Notes: generated by a model not told the origin, from the sequence alone. Shown: positions 10,017 through 19,658, counted from the first letter of the stretch. The stretch is 64,000 nucleotides of DNA from Mycolicibacterium confluentis (GCF_010729895.1 NZ_AP022612.1:3844001-3908000), one strand, 5' to 3'. A program made the numbers and translations.

Positions 10017-10766
10017 CTAACTCGCGCCCGCGGCCAGCCACTGCTCGAAGGTCGTCGGCGCGATACGCGCGCCCGGGCCGGGCAGCAGCACGTTGCCGGC
10101 CAAGGACAGATCCAACGGACCCGACCACGTCGGAACCAGCTTGACGTCCCTGCCCAGCACGGTGTTGGTGCGACGGGCCATGTCGACGAGGTCCTGCGTC
10201 TCGGGCCCGGCGACGTCCACGTGCCTGCCCTGCGGTGCGCCCGTCGCCACCTCGGCCAACACCGCGGCAATGTCGTCGGGAGCGATCGGCTGGATCAGAA
10301 GTGGCGCGATGGTCGCGACACCCTCGCACTCGGTCCAACTGCTGGCCAACCCGGCGAAATCGTGGAACTGCGTGGCGGGCACAATCGTCCACGGCACCGG
10401 ACCCGCTTCGATCAGCCGCTCCTGCTCCCGCTTGCCGACGTAATGTGCTGTGCCGCCGTCAATTCTGTTGATCCCGACGATCGACAGCAGCACATGGTGC
10501 CCCACTCCCGCGCGCGCCTCGGCGGCCAACAGGTTCGTCGTGGTGGCACCGAAGTAGTCACGGGTCTCCTCGGGGCTGATCGGCGGCGAGCTGATCGTGT
10601 CGATCACCGCGGCCACACCCTGCAGCGCGACGTCCAGACCGTCGCCCGTGATCAGGTCGACCCCACGGGACCGACTGATCCGGACCACCTCATGACCGTC
10701 CCGTTCGAGCACAGCCGCGGTTCGAGCACCGATGTTGCCGGTCGCGCCGGCCACTGCAACACGCAT
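10017..10766 (-). CDS. NmrA-like NAD(P)-binding oxidoreductase (atypical SDR)
   Basis: A 249-residue Rossmann protein. The N-terminal VAVAGATGNIGARTAAVL is the GxxGxxG dinucleotide site of NmrA/atypical short-chain dehydrogenases. The central YVGKREQERLIEAGPVPWTI carries the Y-x3-K pair and the usual WTIVPATQFHDF continuation. Such proteins are often NAD(P) sensors or quinone/nucleoside-sugar reductases; the substrate cannot be told. The gene sits 28 bases downstream of the DAHP synthase gene in the same direction, so they may share an mRNA. It ends exactly against the convergent lipoprotein gene. Confidence 0.85.
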   Translation of the reverse strand: MRVAVAGATGNIGARTAAVLERDGHEVVRISRSRGVDLITGDGLDVALQGVAAVIDTISSPPISPEETRDYFGATTTNLLAAEARAGVGHHVLLSIVGINRIDGGTAHYVGKREQERLIEAGPVPWTIVPATQFHDFAGLASSWTECEGVATIAPLLIQPIAPDDIAAVLAEVATGAPQGRHVDVAGPETQDLVDMARRTNTVLGRDVKLVPTWSGPLDLSLAGNVLLPGPGARIAPTTFEQWLAAGAS

Positions 10767-10794
10767 GATGGGCCTCCCAGCCCTCAGTGTCGTC

Positions 10795-11853
10795 TCAGTC
10801 GGCGCGCTTGGCCAGCCCTCGCAGCACCAGATCCGTCGCCGCCCAGTCCATGCATTTGTCGGTGACCGACTGGCCGTAGGTCAGCGGCTTCGCCTCGGGA
10901 GCCTGAGCGCCGGCCACCAGGAAGCTCTCCAGCATGACGCCACTGATCGGCAGGCCGTCGCGCACCAACTGCGCCACCTCGTCGGCGACGCCGGCCTGGC
11001 GGATGTGGTCCTTGCCGGAATTGGCGTGGCTGCAGTCGATCACCACACGTCCGGGCAGACCGGCCTTGGCGAGCCTGTCGGCGGCTTCGCGCACCGACTC
11101 CGCATCGAAGTTGGGACCACCGGTGCCGCCGCGCAGAATGACGTGGCAGTCCTCGTTGCCCTCGGTGCTCACGACCGCGCCGCGGCCCATGTCATCCATG
11201 CCGAAGAAGACATGCTGTGCGGCAGCGGATTTCGCGCCGTCCACCGCAACCTGGATGTTGCCGTCGGTGCCGTTCTTGAACCCCACCGGCATCGACAGGC
11301 CCGACGCCAGTTGGCGGTGCACCTGCGACTCCGTGGTGCGTGCGCCGATCGCGCCCCAGGCGACCGCGTCGGCGATGTACTGGGGGCTGGTGGGCTCCAG
11401 GAACTCGCAGCCCACCGGAAGGCCGATGTCGATGATGTCGAGGAGCAGTTGGCGTGCGACGCGCAGACCACGGGCGACGTCGAAGGTGCCATCCATATCG
11501 GGATCGTTGATCAGGCCCTTCCACCCCACCGTCGTGCGCGGCTTCTCGAAGTAGACCCGCATCACGATCTTGAGGCTGTCCTTGAGCTCCTCGGCCACCT
11601 TCACGAGTCGACTTGCGTACTCCAGTGCGGCCGCGGGGTCATGCACTGAGCAGGGCCCGACCACGACCAGCAGGCGGTCGTCACGGCCGGCGAGGATCGC
11701 GGCGATCTCGTCGCGGTCGCGGGCGACGCGTTCCGCCCGGCGGCCGCCCAGCGGGAACTCCGTGAGCACGTCGTGCGGGCTGGGGATCTCGCTGAAGCTG
11801 CGGATCCGGCGGTCTGACGTCGCGGGAGCCGCGGCGGTCTGAGCGAGGTTCAT
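10795..11853 (-). CDS. 3-deoxy-7-phosphoheptulonate (DAHP) synthase, class I
   Basis: Joins phosphoenolpyruvate and erythrose 4-phosphate to DAHP, the entry to the shikimate pathway. The 352-residue protein has the class I motifs LLVVVGPCSVHDP, MRVYFEKPRTTVGWKGLIND, TSPQYIADAVAWGAIGART, VGFKNGTDG and IDCSHANSGKD, which resemble E. coli AroF/AroG/AroH. This is notable because the principal mycobacterial DAHP synthase is the unrelated class II AroG, so this would be a second isozyme. The ATG at 11853 has AAGG close upstream; the frame is open to a GTG at 11934, but that extension looks non-coding. The leader before it is structured. Confidence 0.93.
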   Translation of the reverse strand: MNLAQTAAAPATSDRRIRSFSEIPSPHDVLTEFPLGGRRAERVARDRDEIAAILAGRDDRLLVVVGPCSVHDPAAALEYASRLVKVAEELKDSLKIVMRVYFEKPRTTVGWKGLINDPDMDGTFDVARGLRVARQLLLDIIDIGLPVGCEFLEPTSPQYIADAVAWGAIGARTTESQVHRQLASGLSMPVGFKNGTDGNIQVAVDGAKSAAAQHVFFGMDDMGRGAVVSTEGNEDCHVILRGGTGGPNFDAESVREAADRLAKAGLPGRVVIDCSHANSGKDHIRQAGVADEVAQLVRDGLPISGVMLESFLVAGAQAPEAKPLTYGQSVTDKCMDWAATDLVLRGLAKRAD

Positions 11854-11913
11854 GTCCTTGGGTGCCTTTCTGATGTGGACACCTGCGGAAACCCGGTGCC
11901 CTTGAATGACGAA

Positions 11914-12000
11914 AGGCAGCAACCTGACGGTCACTGCCTGGGCTCCGGGGGAATGCGTGCGTTAGTGCTGCGCTTTGTCGGCTCCGCCCGGAGCCTCCAT
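11914..12000 (-). promoter_or_regulatory. Structured leader with a 12-codon upstream ORF before the DAHP synthase gene
   Basis: Reading leftward, an ATG at 12000 opens a 12-residue ORF (MEAPGGADKAQH) ending at 11962. Inside it is a perfect 6-bp hairpin, GGCTCC-GGGC-GGAGCC (11995-11980). The nine bases GGCTCCGGG at its start are exactly complementary to CCCGGAGCC further down (11949-11941), so two structures are mutually exclusive. A third element, AGGCAG...CTGCCT followed by TTTC (11939-11911), could be a terminator stem. This layout resembles attenuation, but the small ORF has no Trp, Phe or Tyr codons. Confidence 0.4.
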
Positions 12001-12011
12001 AAAGCGCCAAT

Positions 12012-12290
12012 AGCTGGCACACACACCGATGTTCACGGCGTCCAGGTTATACCGGCATTCGACGACGGCCAAACCGGCACCTGTGAGGGGTCACGGTATC
12101 GGCGTTGCCCACGGCTCCACGTTCGACATGGCTGTGGCCACAGGATCTCCGGAGAAAATAGCGTTCAGCCCCAGGAAGGGTGTCATCACAATGTTTGCTG
12201 ATGCAGCCGCAGGGGCGCGGATTGCGATAGCTCGAGCCGCGGTCGAACCCGACGAGGAGGGCTTCCTGTCCGACATGCATGCCAACGGGT
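12012..12290. other. Intergenic region with one possible small ORF
   Basis: About 280 bases between the DAHP synthase leader and the enoyl-CoA hydratase stop. The only coding candidate is rightward, ATG 12191 to stop 12355 (54 codons, MFADAAAGARIAIARAAVEP...), with AGGAAGG 11 bases before the ATG. Its last 20 or so codons run antisense into the hydratase gene. The good ribosome site favours it; the antisense overlap and lack of any recognised family argue against. The region also must hold the leftward promoter of the DAHP synthase gene. Confidence 0.3.
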
Positions 12291-13097
12291 TCACAGGGCA
12301 TCGCGCGTCCTCGTCGCCCGCGCTTTCGCCCAGTCGGGCGTGCGCTTGTCGATGAATGCCTGAACGCCCTCGAGTGCGCTGGGCTCCATCATGTTGCAGG
12401 CCATGGCGGCGCCAGCATCCGCATAGGCGGCGGCCATACCGACCTCGATCTGCCGGTAGAACAACGTCTTGCCCATGGCGATGGCGACCGCGGGCTTGGC
12501 GACGATGCTTGCCACCAGCGTCTCGATCTCGTCGTCCAACGCGTCGGCCGCAACCACCCTGTTGACCAGTCCCGACACCTTGGCCTGTTCAGCGGAAACG
12601 AAGTCACCAGTGACCAGCATCTCGAAAGCAGTCTTGCGCGGAACGTTTCGTGACAGAGCGACACCGGGCGTCGCGCAGAACAGTCCGGCATTGACGCCGC
12701 TGACCGCGAAGCGCGCGTCGTGGCTCGCGACAGCGAGATCGCACATCGCGACCAGTTGGCAGCCCGCGGCCGTCGCGAGACCGTGGACTCGCGCGATGAC
12801 GGGCACCGGCAGTCGCTGGATCGACAGCATCACGGCGGTGCACTGGGCGAACAGGCGCTCGTAGTACTCGAGCGAGGGCTCGGCCCGCATCTCCTTGAGG
12901 TCATGGCCGGCGCAGAACGCCTTCCCCGACGCTCCGAGCACGACGACGCGCACCGTCGGATCCTCGGCCAGTGCGTCGAAGGCCTCACCGAGCGCCGACA
13001 ACATCGCTTCAGACAGGGCATTGAAGGCCTGGGGGCGGTTCAACGTCAACGTGACCACGCCACGATCGTCACGGCGTTGCAGCAGCAGTGGGTCCAT
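12291..13097 (-). CDS. Enoyl-CoA hydratase/isomerase family protein
   Basis: A 268-residue crotonase-fold protein. The oxyanion-hole segments GKAFCAGHDLKEM (about 58-70) and VHGLATAAGCQLVAMCDLAVAS (about 104-125) are clear, and C-terminal helices for trimer packing are present. The position of the first classical catalytic Glu is occupied by a Gly/Cys-rich stretch (ATAAGCQL), as in the ECHDC3-like branch, so hydratase activity is uncertain. It is not in an operon with other beta-oxidation genes here; the next gene upstream is the small secreted protein. Acyl-CoA binding is likely, the substrate unknown. Confidence 0.88.
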   Translation of the reverse strand: MDPLLLQRRDDRGVVTLTLNRPQAFNALSEAMLSALGEAFDALAEDPTVRVVVLGASGKAFCAGHDLKEMRAEPSLEYYERLFAQCTAVMLSIQRLPVPVIARVHGLATAAGCQLVAMCDLAVASHDARFAVSGVNAGLFCATPGVALSRNVPRKTAFEMLVTGDFVSAEQAKVSGLVNRVVAADALDDEIETLVASIVAKPAVAIAMGKTLFYRQIEVGMAAAYADAGAAMACNMMEPSALEGVQAFIDKRTPDWAKARATRTRDAL

Positions 13098-13129
13098 GAC
13101 CGACGGACGCTAGCACCGACCGTCAGCCG

Positions 13130-13399
13130 CTAGATGCACACATAGCCCGTGACATAACCGTACGGACCGGTGGCGCCGACGCAGGCATCGATTCCGTTGA
13201 CCCAGCCCGGCCCCCAGTTCCCGTGTCCGTGTCCGCGCCCGGGCCCGGGGCCCCAGTCATCCCCACCGTGATGGGGCTTCTGGGGAAAATCGATGCCGGG
13301 AGCGTTCGGAGCGGCGACGGCCACGCTGGCCCCCATCAGGCCTCCGGCGCTCAGACCGACTGCCAGAACCGCTATCGCGAGTGTGTCTTTGAGCTTCAT
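13130..13399 (-). CDS. Small secreted Gly/His-rich protein
   Basis: An 89-residue protein with a classic Sec signal peptide (MKLKDTLAIAVLAVGLSAGG, cleavage probably after AVAA at residue 30). The mature 59-residue part has a Pro/Gly/His-rich stretch (HHGGDDWGPGPGRGHGHGNW) and a C-terminal end with two Cys (DACVGATGPYGYVTGYVCI), which probably form a disulfide. Mycobacteria encode many such small secreted proteins of unknown role. The His/Asp-rich segment might bind metal, as inference. No ribosome-site doubt: the signal peptide fixes the start at 13399. Confidence 0.8.
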   Translation of the reverse strand: MKLKDTLAIAVLAVGLSAGGLMGASVAVAAPNAPGIDFPQKPHHGGDDWGPGPGRGHGHGNWGPGWVNGIDACVGATGPYGYVTGYVCI

Positions 13400-13461
13400 C
13401 TCACTTCACCTCGATGCAGTCGAGCCTACTGCGGGATCGAGCCCATTGACACCCCCGTCGC

Positions 13462-14988
13462 TCAGCGATTCTGCGATGACGAGGCCGCGGAATCCGCGGC
13501 GAGGGCGAAGACCTTGGTCACGCCCGACTTCCCCTTCAGCCCGTGGGCACCCCGGTCCACCAGTTCGCGCGGTCGCGTGTTCAGGGCGTCGACGGTCTGC
13601 CCGGTCAGCAGTATCGCGTCACCGGTGGCCTTGGTCAGTTGCTCGACGCGAGCCGCCACATTGACCGCATCACCGATCAACGTGAACTCCAACTTGCCCG
13701 CCCCACCGATCGTGCCGGCGATCACCACACCGGTGTTGATCCCGATCCCGACCCGAATCCCACCCTTGAACCACTCCTGCACCAGACGCACAATCTCCAC
13801 CGCCGACCGCAGGGCCGCATCGGCATGACCCACAAGATCATTCGGCGCGCCGAACACCGCCAACGCCCCATCACCGAGGAACTTGTTCACATGCCCGCCA
13901 GCCTCCACCACCGCGGGCACCACGATCTCAAACAACGCATTCAACCGAGCCACCGCGTCCTCGGCAGTGGTGGCCTCGGCCCACGGCGTGAAATCCCTTA
14001 TGTCGACGAACATCACCGTCACCTCCCGACGCTCCCCGGTGAACACGTCGTCGCTCTGTTCCAGCAACCGCGCCGCCAACACCGGATCCACATACGTCCC
14101 GAACGCCGCCTGAAGCCGTTGCCGCTCAGCCAAACCCGCCTGCATCCGGTTGAACGAGCCCGCCAGCGCGCCGAGATCGTCATCCTGCACCACCGGCAGG
14201 CGTTGGCTGTAATCCCCGGCAGCGACACGCTCAGTGCCTTCGGCGAGATCGCTGATCGGTTGCAGCAGAGGCGAGTACGCCGCCCACAGCGACGGCCCGA
14301 TGACCAGCACCAGTGCACCGCCGAGCGCGACAGCGAGTCCCGGACCGTGCCTGGCCACGTCGAACACGGCTCCCAGAATCGCGCCCGCCACGGCGAACGC
14401 GAACCCGACCGCGAGGATGGCGACGTTGGTCCAGGTGGCGAATGTCGGGCGCGAGCGAGGCAGGACGTCGCCGAACTCCGCACTCGAGGCAATTGCCGCC
14501 CTGGCCGGTCGCAGCGTCGCTTCGACGATGCTGTGCAGAGTGATCAGCTGGCCGGCAGTCCCGGCAATCGCACCCAGGATCGCGTACTGAATGAGACGCC
14601 AGCCGCTCGCCCCGGCGATCATCCCGACGCCGACAAAGAGCGCCGCGACCCAGACCACGGTGACGACCACGCCCCGCGCTATCAAGCTCCGGCCATAGCT
14701 GTAGGTGGCGCGCAATGCGCTCTCCCCGTCGACGTCGTCGCCGGCGGCCCACCGCTCGACGACGCGGACAGCCTTTCCGCCGGGAAGCGCCACGACATAC
14801 AGGTACGCCGCCACGCCGGCCACGGTCACCGCAGCCGCCTCGACGTAGCGATCAGAGCGCTCGAACGCGACGATGCCCAACGACCAAGCGAGATAGACCG
14901 GCAGCGCCAGCGACCACATGACCGCCCAGCACGCCCACGAGTAACTGGCCTTATACCGATCCCACGTCCATTGCCACATGCGATCCAT
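13462..14988 (-). CDS. Membrane class III adenylate cyclase with HAMP domain
   Basis: Makes cAMP from ATP. Of 508 residues, the first 250 hold about six membrane helices. A HAMP linker follows at about 255-305 (LLQPISDLAEGTERVAAGDY), then the catalytic domain at about 330-490. The catalytic residues are all present: metal Asp in MFVDIRDFTPWAE and GDGALAVFG, the Lys in VNKFLGDG, and Asp plus Asn/Arg in FTLIGDAVNVAARVE. The layout matches M. tuberculosis Rv1318c-Rv1320c and Rv3645. I set the start at ATG 14988 to match its sister copy at 17114; a GTG at 15018 lies inside the hairpin upstream. Confidence 0.92.
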   Translation of the reverse strand: MDRMWQWTWDRYKASYSWACWAVMWSLALPVYLAWSLGIVAFERSDRYVEAAAVTVAGVAAYLYVVALPGGKAVRVVERWAAGDDVDGESALRATYSYGRSLIARGVVVTVVWVAALFVGVGMIAGASGWRLIQYAILGAIAGTAGQLITLHSIVEATLRPARAAIASSAEFGDVLPRSRPTFATWTNVAILAVGFAFAVAGAILGAVFDVARHGPGLAVALGGALVLVIGPSLWAAYSPLLQPISDLAEGTERVAAGDYSQRLPVVQDDDLGALAGSFNRMQAGLAERQRLQAAFGTYVDPVLAARLLEQSDDVFTGERREVTVMFVDIRDFTPWAEATTAEDAVARLNALFEIVVPAVVEAGGHVNKFLGDGALAVFGAPNDLVGHADAALRSAVEIVRLVQEWFKGGIRVGIGINTGVVIAGTIGGAGKLEFTLIGDAVNVAARVEQLTKATGDAILLTGQTVDALNTRPRELVDRGAHGLKGKSGVTKVFALAADSAASSSQNR

Positions 14989-14997
14989 GCCAATCAA

Positions 14998-15033
14998 CGA
15001 AACACCCCCGGCGGTCACACCGGGGGTGTTTCG
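14998..15033 (-). terminator. Perfect 14-bp hairpin between the lipocalin and the cyclase gene
   Basis: CGAAACACCCCCGG, an eight-base loop, then CCGGGGGTGTTTCG form a perfect stem. It lies 11 bases after the lipocalin stop and nine bases before the cyclase ATG at 14988. It should terminate the lipocalin transcript. Because the only purine-rich run before the cyclase start (GGGGGTG) is in the stem, it could also hide the cyclase ribosome site. Only a weak T-run follows. Confidence 0.7.
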
Positions 15034-15043
15034 GGGGTCGGTG

Positions 15044-15550
15044 TCAGAGCATGTCGTCGGTCACACGACGACCGGACTGCGTCGGCCTGATCCACTGTGT
15101 GAGGTCGTACCCCTGCCGTGTCGCCTCTGCGAGGTAAGCCGCCTCGGTGGCGTCGTCGACCTGAGGTTCTCGGGCCAGCAGCCACAGGTTCTTGCGGTCG
15201 GGGGTGCCGACCAGAGCCACCGAGTAGTCCTCGTCCAGCTTGAGCACCCAGTAGTCGCCCTTGGTGAACGGGATCCACCGCAGCAGTTCCGGCAGGAACG
15301 ACACCTGCAGCCGGCCAGCCCTGCCCGGCACCGTGGTGGCCCGGGCGAGCGCCTGAGACGGCGCGCCCTTCTTGTCGAGGCACCGGTTGTCTACGCGCAC
15401 ACTCCCGTCGTCCTGGACCGTGTATTCGGCGGTGATGTCGGAGGCTTCGGCCTGCTCCCAGCGCAACGGAAGCCGGCCGATCTCGTACCACAGCCCGCTG
15501 TAGCGGTTGAGGTCCAGAGCGTCGACGGAGGTGACGGCGGACTGACTCAT
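15044..15550 (-). CDS. Lipocalin-family protein (Blc-like)
   Basis: A 168-residue lipocalin: LDLNRYSGLWYEIGRLPLRW is the G-x-W-Y first strand of the barrel, DYWVLKLDEDYSVALVGTP is the second conserved region, and LWLLAREP the third. E. coli Blc is an outer-membrane lipoprotein that binds lysophospholipids; this one lacks a signal peptide or lipobox and should be cytosolic. ATG 15550 is preceded by AAGGAGAAG, eight bases away, which decides against the upstream ATG at 15574. It sits between two sister adenylate cyclase genes in the same direction, so membrane-lipid sensing linked to cAMP is a speculative idea. Confidence 0.88.
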   Translation of the reverse strand: MSQSAVTSVDALDLNRYSGLWYEIGRLPLRWEQAEASDITAEYTVQDDGSVRVDNRCLDKKGAPSQALARATTVPGRAGRLQVSFLPELLRWIPFTKGDYWVLKLDEDYSVALVGTPDRKNLWLLAREPQVDDATEAAYLAEATRQGYDLTQWIRPTQSGRRVTDDML

Positions 15551-15598
15551 GAAAACTTCTCCTTGTCGTGACATGGACTTGTCGTGAAATGGACGGCG

Positions 15599-17114
15599 TC
15601 AGCGACTCGTGGCCGCGTCGAGGCCGAAGACCCGAACCGGAGTCGACTTGCCCTTGAGCACATGCGACCCCCGATCGATGAGGCCCGAGGGACGAGCGGC
15701 CAGCCCGTCGACGCAGCGGTCGGTGAGCAGGATCGCGTCCCCGGTGGTCTTGGTCATCTGCTCCACCCGAGCCGCCACGTTGACCGCGTCACCGATCAAC
15801 GTGAACTCCAGTTTGCCGCCGCCACCGATGGTGCCCGCGATCACCACCCCGGTGTTGATGCCGATCCCCACCCGAAGCCCACCGGCGAACCGCGCCGTCA
15901 CCAGACCCTGAATCCGCACCGCCACCCGCACCGCCGCATCCGCGTGGCTCACAAGGTCATTCGGCGCACCGAACACCGCCAGCGCACCGTCACCGAGAAA
16001 CTTGTTCACGTGCCCGCCGGCCTCGACCACCGCGGGCACCACGATCTCGAACAACGCATTCAACCGCGCCACCGCATCTTCAGCAGCGTTGGCCTCCGCC
16101 CACGGGGTGAAGTCGCGGATGTCGACGAACATCACCGTCACCTCACGACGCTCACCGATGAACACGTCATCACCCTGCTCCAGCAGCCGCGCCGCCAACC
16201 CCGGATCCACATACGTCCCAAACGCGGCCTGAAGACGTTGCCGCTCAGCCAAACCCGCCTGCATCCGATTGAACGACGCCACCAGGACACCCAAGTCGTC
16301 ATCCTGCACCACCGGCAGACGCCGCGAATAGTCACCCCGCAGCAACACGCTTCGTCCCCTCAGCCAGATCCCGAATCGGCTGCAGGGAGGGCGCAAAGGC
16401 GGCCCCTACTGTGATGGGAAAGCCGAAGATCACTGTCAGCACGAGGCCGACGAGAATCCACAACAGCGGCGCCTCAACGGTGCCGACGAAGATCGTGGTC
16501 AGGATGGCCCCGGAGAACGCGAACGACATCGCGGCAGCGAGCATCGACAACCTGGTCCAGGTCGCAAAGGAAGGGCGCGGGCGGGGCAACGCGTCTCCGT
16601 GATCCGTCAAGTCAGCGAGCGCGATGCGGACCGGTCGCATGGGTGCCTCCGCCAGGGTGTGCACACCCACCAGGTGTGATGCGAAGCCCGCGACACAACC
16701 CGCCAAGGCGTAGTGAACGAGCCGAGACCCAGATTGGCCCGCAAGACTGGCGACCACGAGCAGCAGTAACCCGGCCCCGACGACGATTGTCGCCAACGAT
16801 CTGCCGATCACTCGCCGCGAGTAGGTGTAGGTCTCTTCGAGCACTTGTGCCGTATCGATGACACAGCCCTTGGACCACTCCCGTAACGACCTCCACACAC
16901 CCTGTCCTGGCAGGATCACCACGTAGGCGACCATCAGCACAACGATGCCGGCTGCGAAGGCCGCTGAGGAATATCCCCGGGAGTGCTCGGACGCCACGAC
17001 TGCGAACGACAAGAAGAGGTAGATCGGCAGTGCTGCGACAAAGGCCACCGCCATCCAAGCCCATGAGTACACCGCCTGATGGCGATCCCACGCCCACTGC
17101 AGGATGCGATCCAT
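15599..17114 (-). pseudogene. Second membrane adenylate cyclase, split by a one-base frameshift
   Basis: The 5' part (17114-16332, 260 codons, MDRILQWAWDRHQAVYSWAW) encodes the membrane helices and the start of HAMP, ending LAEGTKRVAAG-stop. The 3' part (frame open from 16396 to 15599) resumes with GDYSRRLPVVQDDDLG and a complete catalytic domain with metal Asp, Lys, Asn and Arg all intact (MFVDIRDFTPWAE, NKFLGDGALAVFG, DAVNVAARVE). In the intact sister at 13462-14988 the same point reads AAGDYSQRLPVV without a break. One extra G in a GGGG run (complement of 16335-16338) explains the shift. Because the catalytic half shows no decay, the break is recent, an error in the sequence, or tolerated. 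A GTG at 16348 could allow separate translation of the soluble half. Confidence 0.85.
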
Positions 17115-17361
17115 CCCAACCTCAGCCTTCTGCTGGACTGAGGCGGCAAACCGTCACCGGCTCCGACGTGCCCGTCACCGCGTGTGCAGTCAGCCGGTGC
17201 TCGATCGTTCTCCCGACGTGCGCCATTCAGCCCCCCTCGCCTCTAGCGGACTTCCAGTGTTCACCTCTGGGGTGTCGTGTGCCGTCGAATGTGCAGCCTC
17301 TGGTGCCGAAACGCAGATTTTGCGCGAAAGGCTGCACATTCGATGCAGCCCGAGGACGAAA
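17115..17361. other. Intergenic region between groEL1 terminator and cyclase fragment
   Basis: No gene is supported here. The stretch contains the promoter side of the leftward cyclase gene, a stretch with weak ORFs in all frames, and a long inverted repeat at 17285-17343 described separately. Base composition is slightly lower in GC than the flanking genes. Confidence 0.5.
17285..17343. repeat. 15-bp perfect inverted repeat with a 29-base loop
   Basis: TCGAATGTGCAGCCT (17285-17299) and its exact reverse complement AGGCTGCACATTCGA (17329-17343). The loop contains a second imperfect pairing (GAAACGCAGA with TTTTGCGC), so the whole folds into a long stem. It stands apart from the groEL1 terminator 19 bases further on. 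It looks like a dispersed palindromic element of the REP/MITE type; whether it recurs in the genome cannot be tested here. Confidence 0.6.
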
Positions 17362-17392
17362 ACACCCCCGGTCCAACAAGGACCGGGGGTGT
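17362..17392 (-). terminator. Intrinsic terminator of groEL1
   Basis: Leftward, ACACCCCCGGTCC-TTGTT-GGACCGGGGGTGT is a perfect 13-bp stem with a five-base loop, followed by TTTTCG. It lies 16 bases after the groEL1 stop codon. This is one of the few terminators in the window with a recognisable T-run. Confidence 0.85.
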
Positions 17393-17408
17393 CTCGGGAT
17401 GCTACGAA

Positions 17409-19046
<1,638 letters not shown>

Positions 19047-19117
19047 CTAGGACGAGCACCGCCCCGGGCATCACCCGCATGTGAGCGCGGGGACGACCGG
19101 GGCGGAACACGAGTCGC

Positions 19118-19420
19118 TTACTTGGAGACGACAGCCAGCACGTCGCGAGCCGACAGGATCAGGTACTCCTCGCCGTTGTACTTGATCTCGGTGCCGCCGT
19201 ACTTGCTGTAGATGACCACGTCGCCCTCGGACACGTCCAGGGGAATCCGCTTCTCGCCATCCTCATCCCAGCGGCCGGGGCCAACTGCGACGACGGTGCC
19301 TTCTTGCGGCTTCTCCTTGGCGGTGTCGGGGATGACCAGACCGGACGCGGTCGTGGTCTCGGCCTCGTTGGCCTGAACGAGGATCTTGTCCTCGAGTGGC
19401 TTGATGTTCACGCTCGCCAC
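19118..19420 (-). CDS. groES: Co-chaperonin GroES
   Basis: Caps the GroEL ring. The 100-residue protein begins [20 protein letters not shown], has the mobile loop around [21 protein letters not shown], and the conserved [24 protein letters not shown]. It is the first gene of the groES-groEL1 operon. About 100 bases upstream lies a near-perfect CIRCE element, so HrcA repression with heat induction is expected. Confidence 0.98.
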   Translation of the reverse strand: MASVNIKPLEDKILVQANEAETTTASGLVIPDTAKEKPQEGTVVAVGPGRWDEDGEKRIPLDVSEGDVVIYSKYGGTEIKYNGEEYLILSARDVLAVVSK

Positions 19421-19520
19421 GATTGGAGCCCCTTCACTTATAGGTGTGTGTTTTCGGCAGTGGTCCGTGCCCTCGCGCCGTCGTCGCGGGTGCCGACACC
19501 AGAGCGGGTCCGACTGCCGT

Positions 19521-19554
19521 CTAGCACTCTATACATGAGAGTGCTAGCGCTCAA
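19521..19554 (-). promoter_or_regulatory. CIRCE operator (HrcA site) and groES promoter
   Basis: CTAGCACTC-N9-GAGTGCTAG at 19521-19547 is a perfect 9-9-9 inverted repeat and differs from the CIRCE consensus TTAGCACTC-N9-GAGTGCTAA only at the outer bases. Leftward, TTGAGC (complement of 19549-19554) can serve as -35, with TATAGAGT within the CIRCE spacer and arm as -10. HrcA bound here would block the promoter. The distance to the groES start is about 100 bases. Confidence 0.92.
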
Positions 19555-19658
19555 GAGTGGGATGCGCTTGGTTGATGCCTGATCGCCACGAGCGAAACCA
19601 GCTCGTCAAGGAGTTTGCAGGCTCCGCGTCGGCGGATTTTGTCGGTGGGCCGTGGGAG

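Noticed and set aside
11962..12000. Aromatic-amino-acid leader peptide of the classical type
   Set aside because: The 12-codon ORF lacks Trp, Phe and Tyr codons; only the RNA pairing supports control.
13543..15090. Long rightward open frame antisense to the intact cyclase
   Set aside because: High GC makes antisense frames open. The leftward frame has a full cyclase domain, and the rightward translation is Arg/His/Pro-rich with no family.
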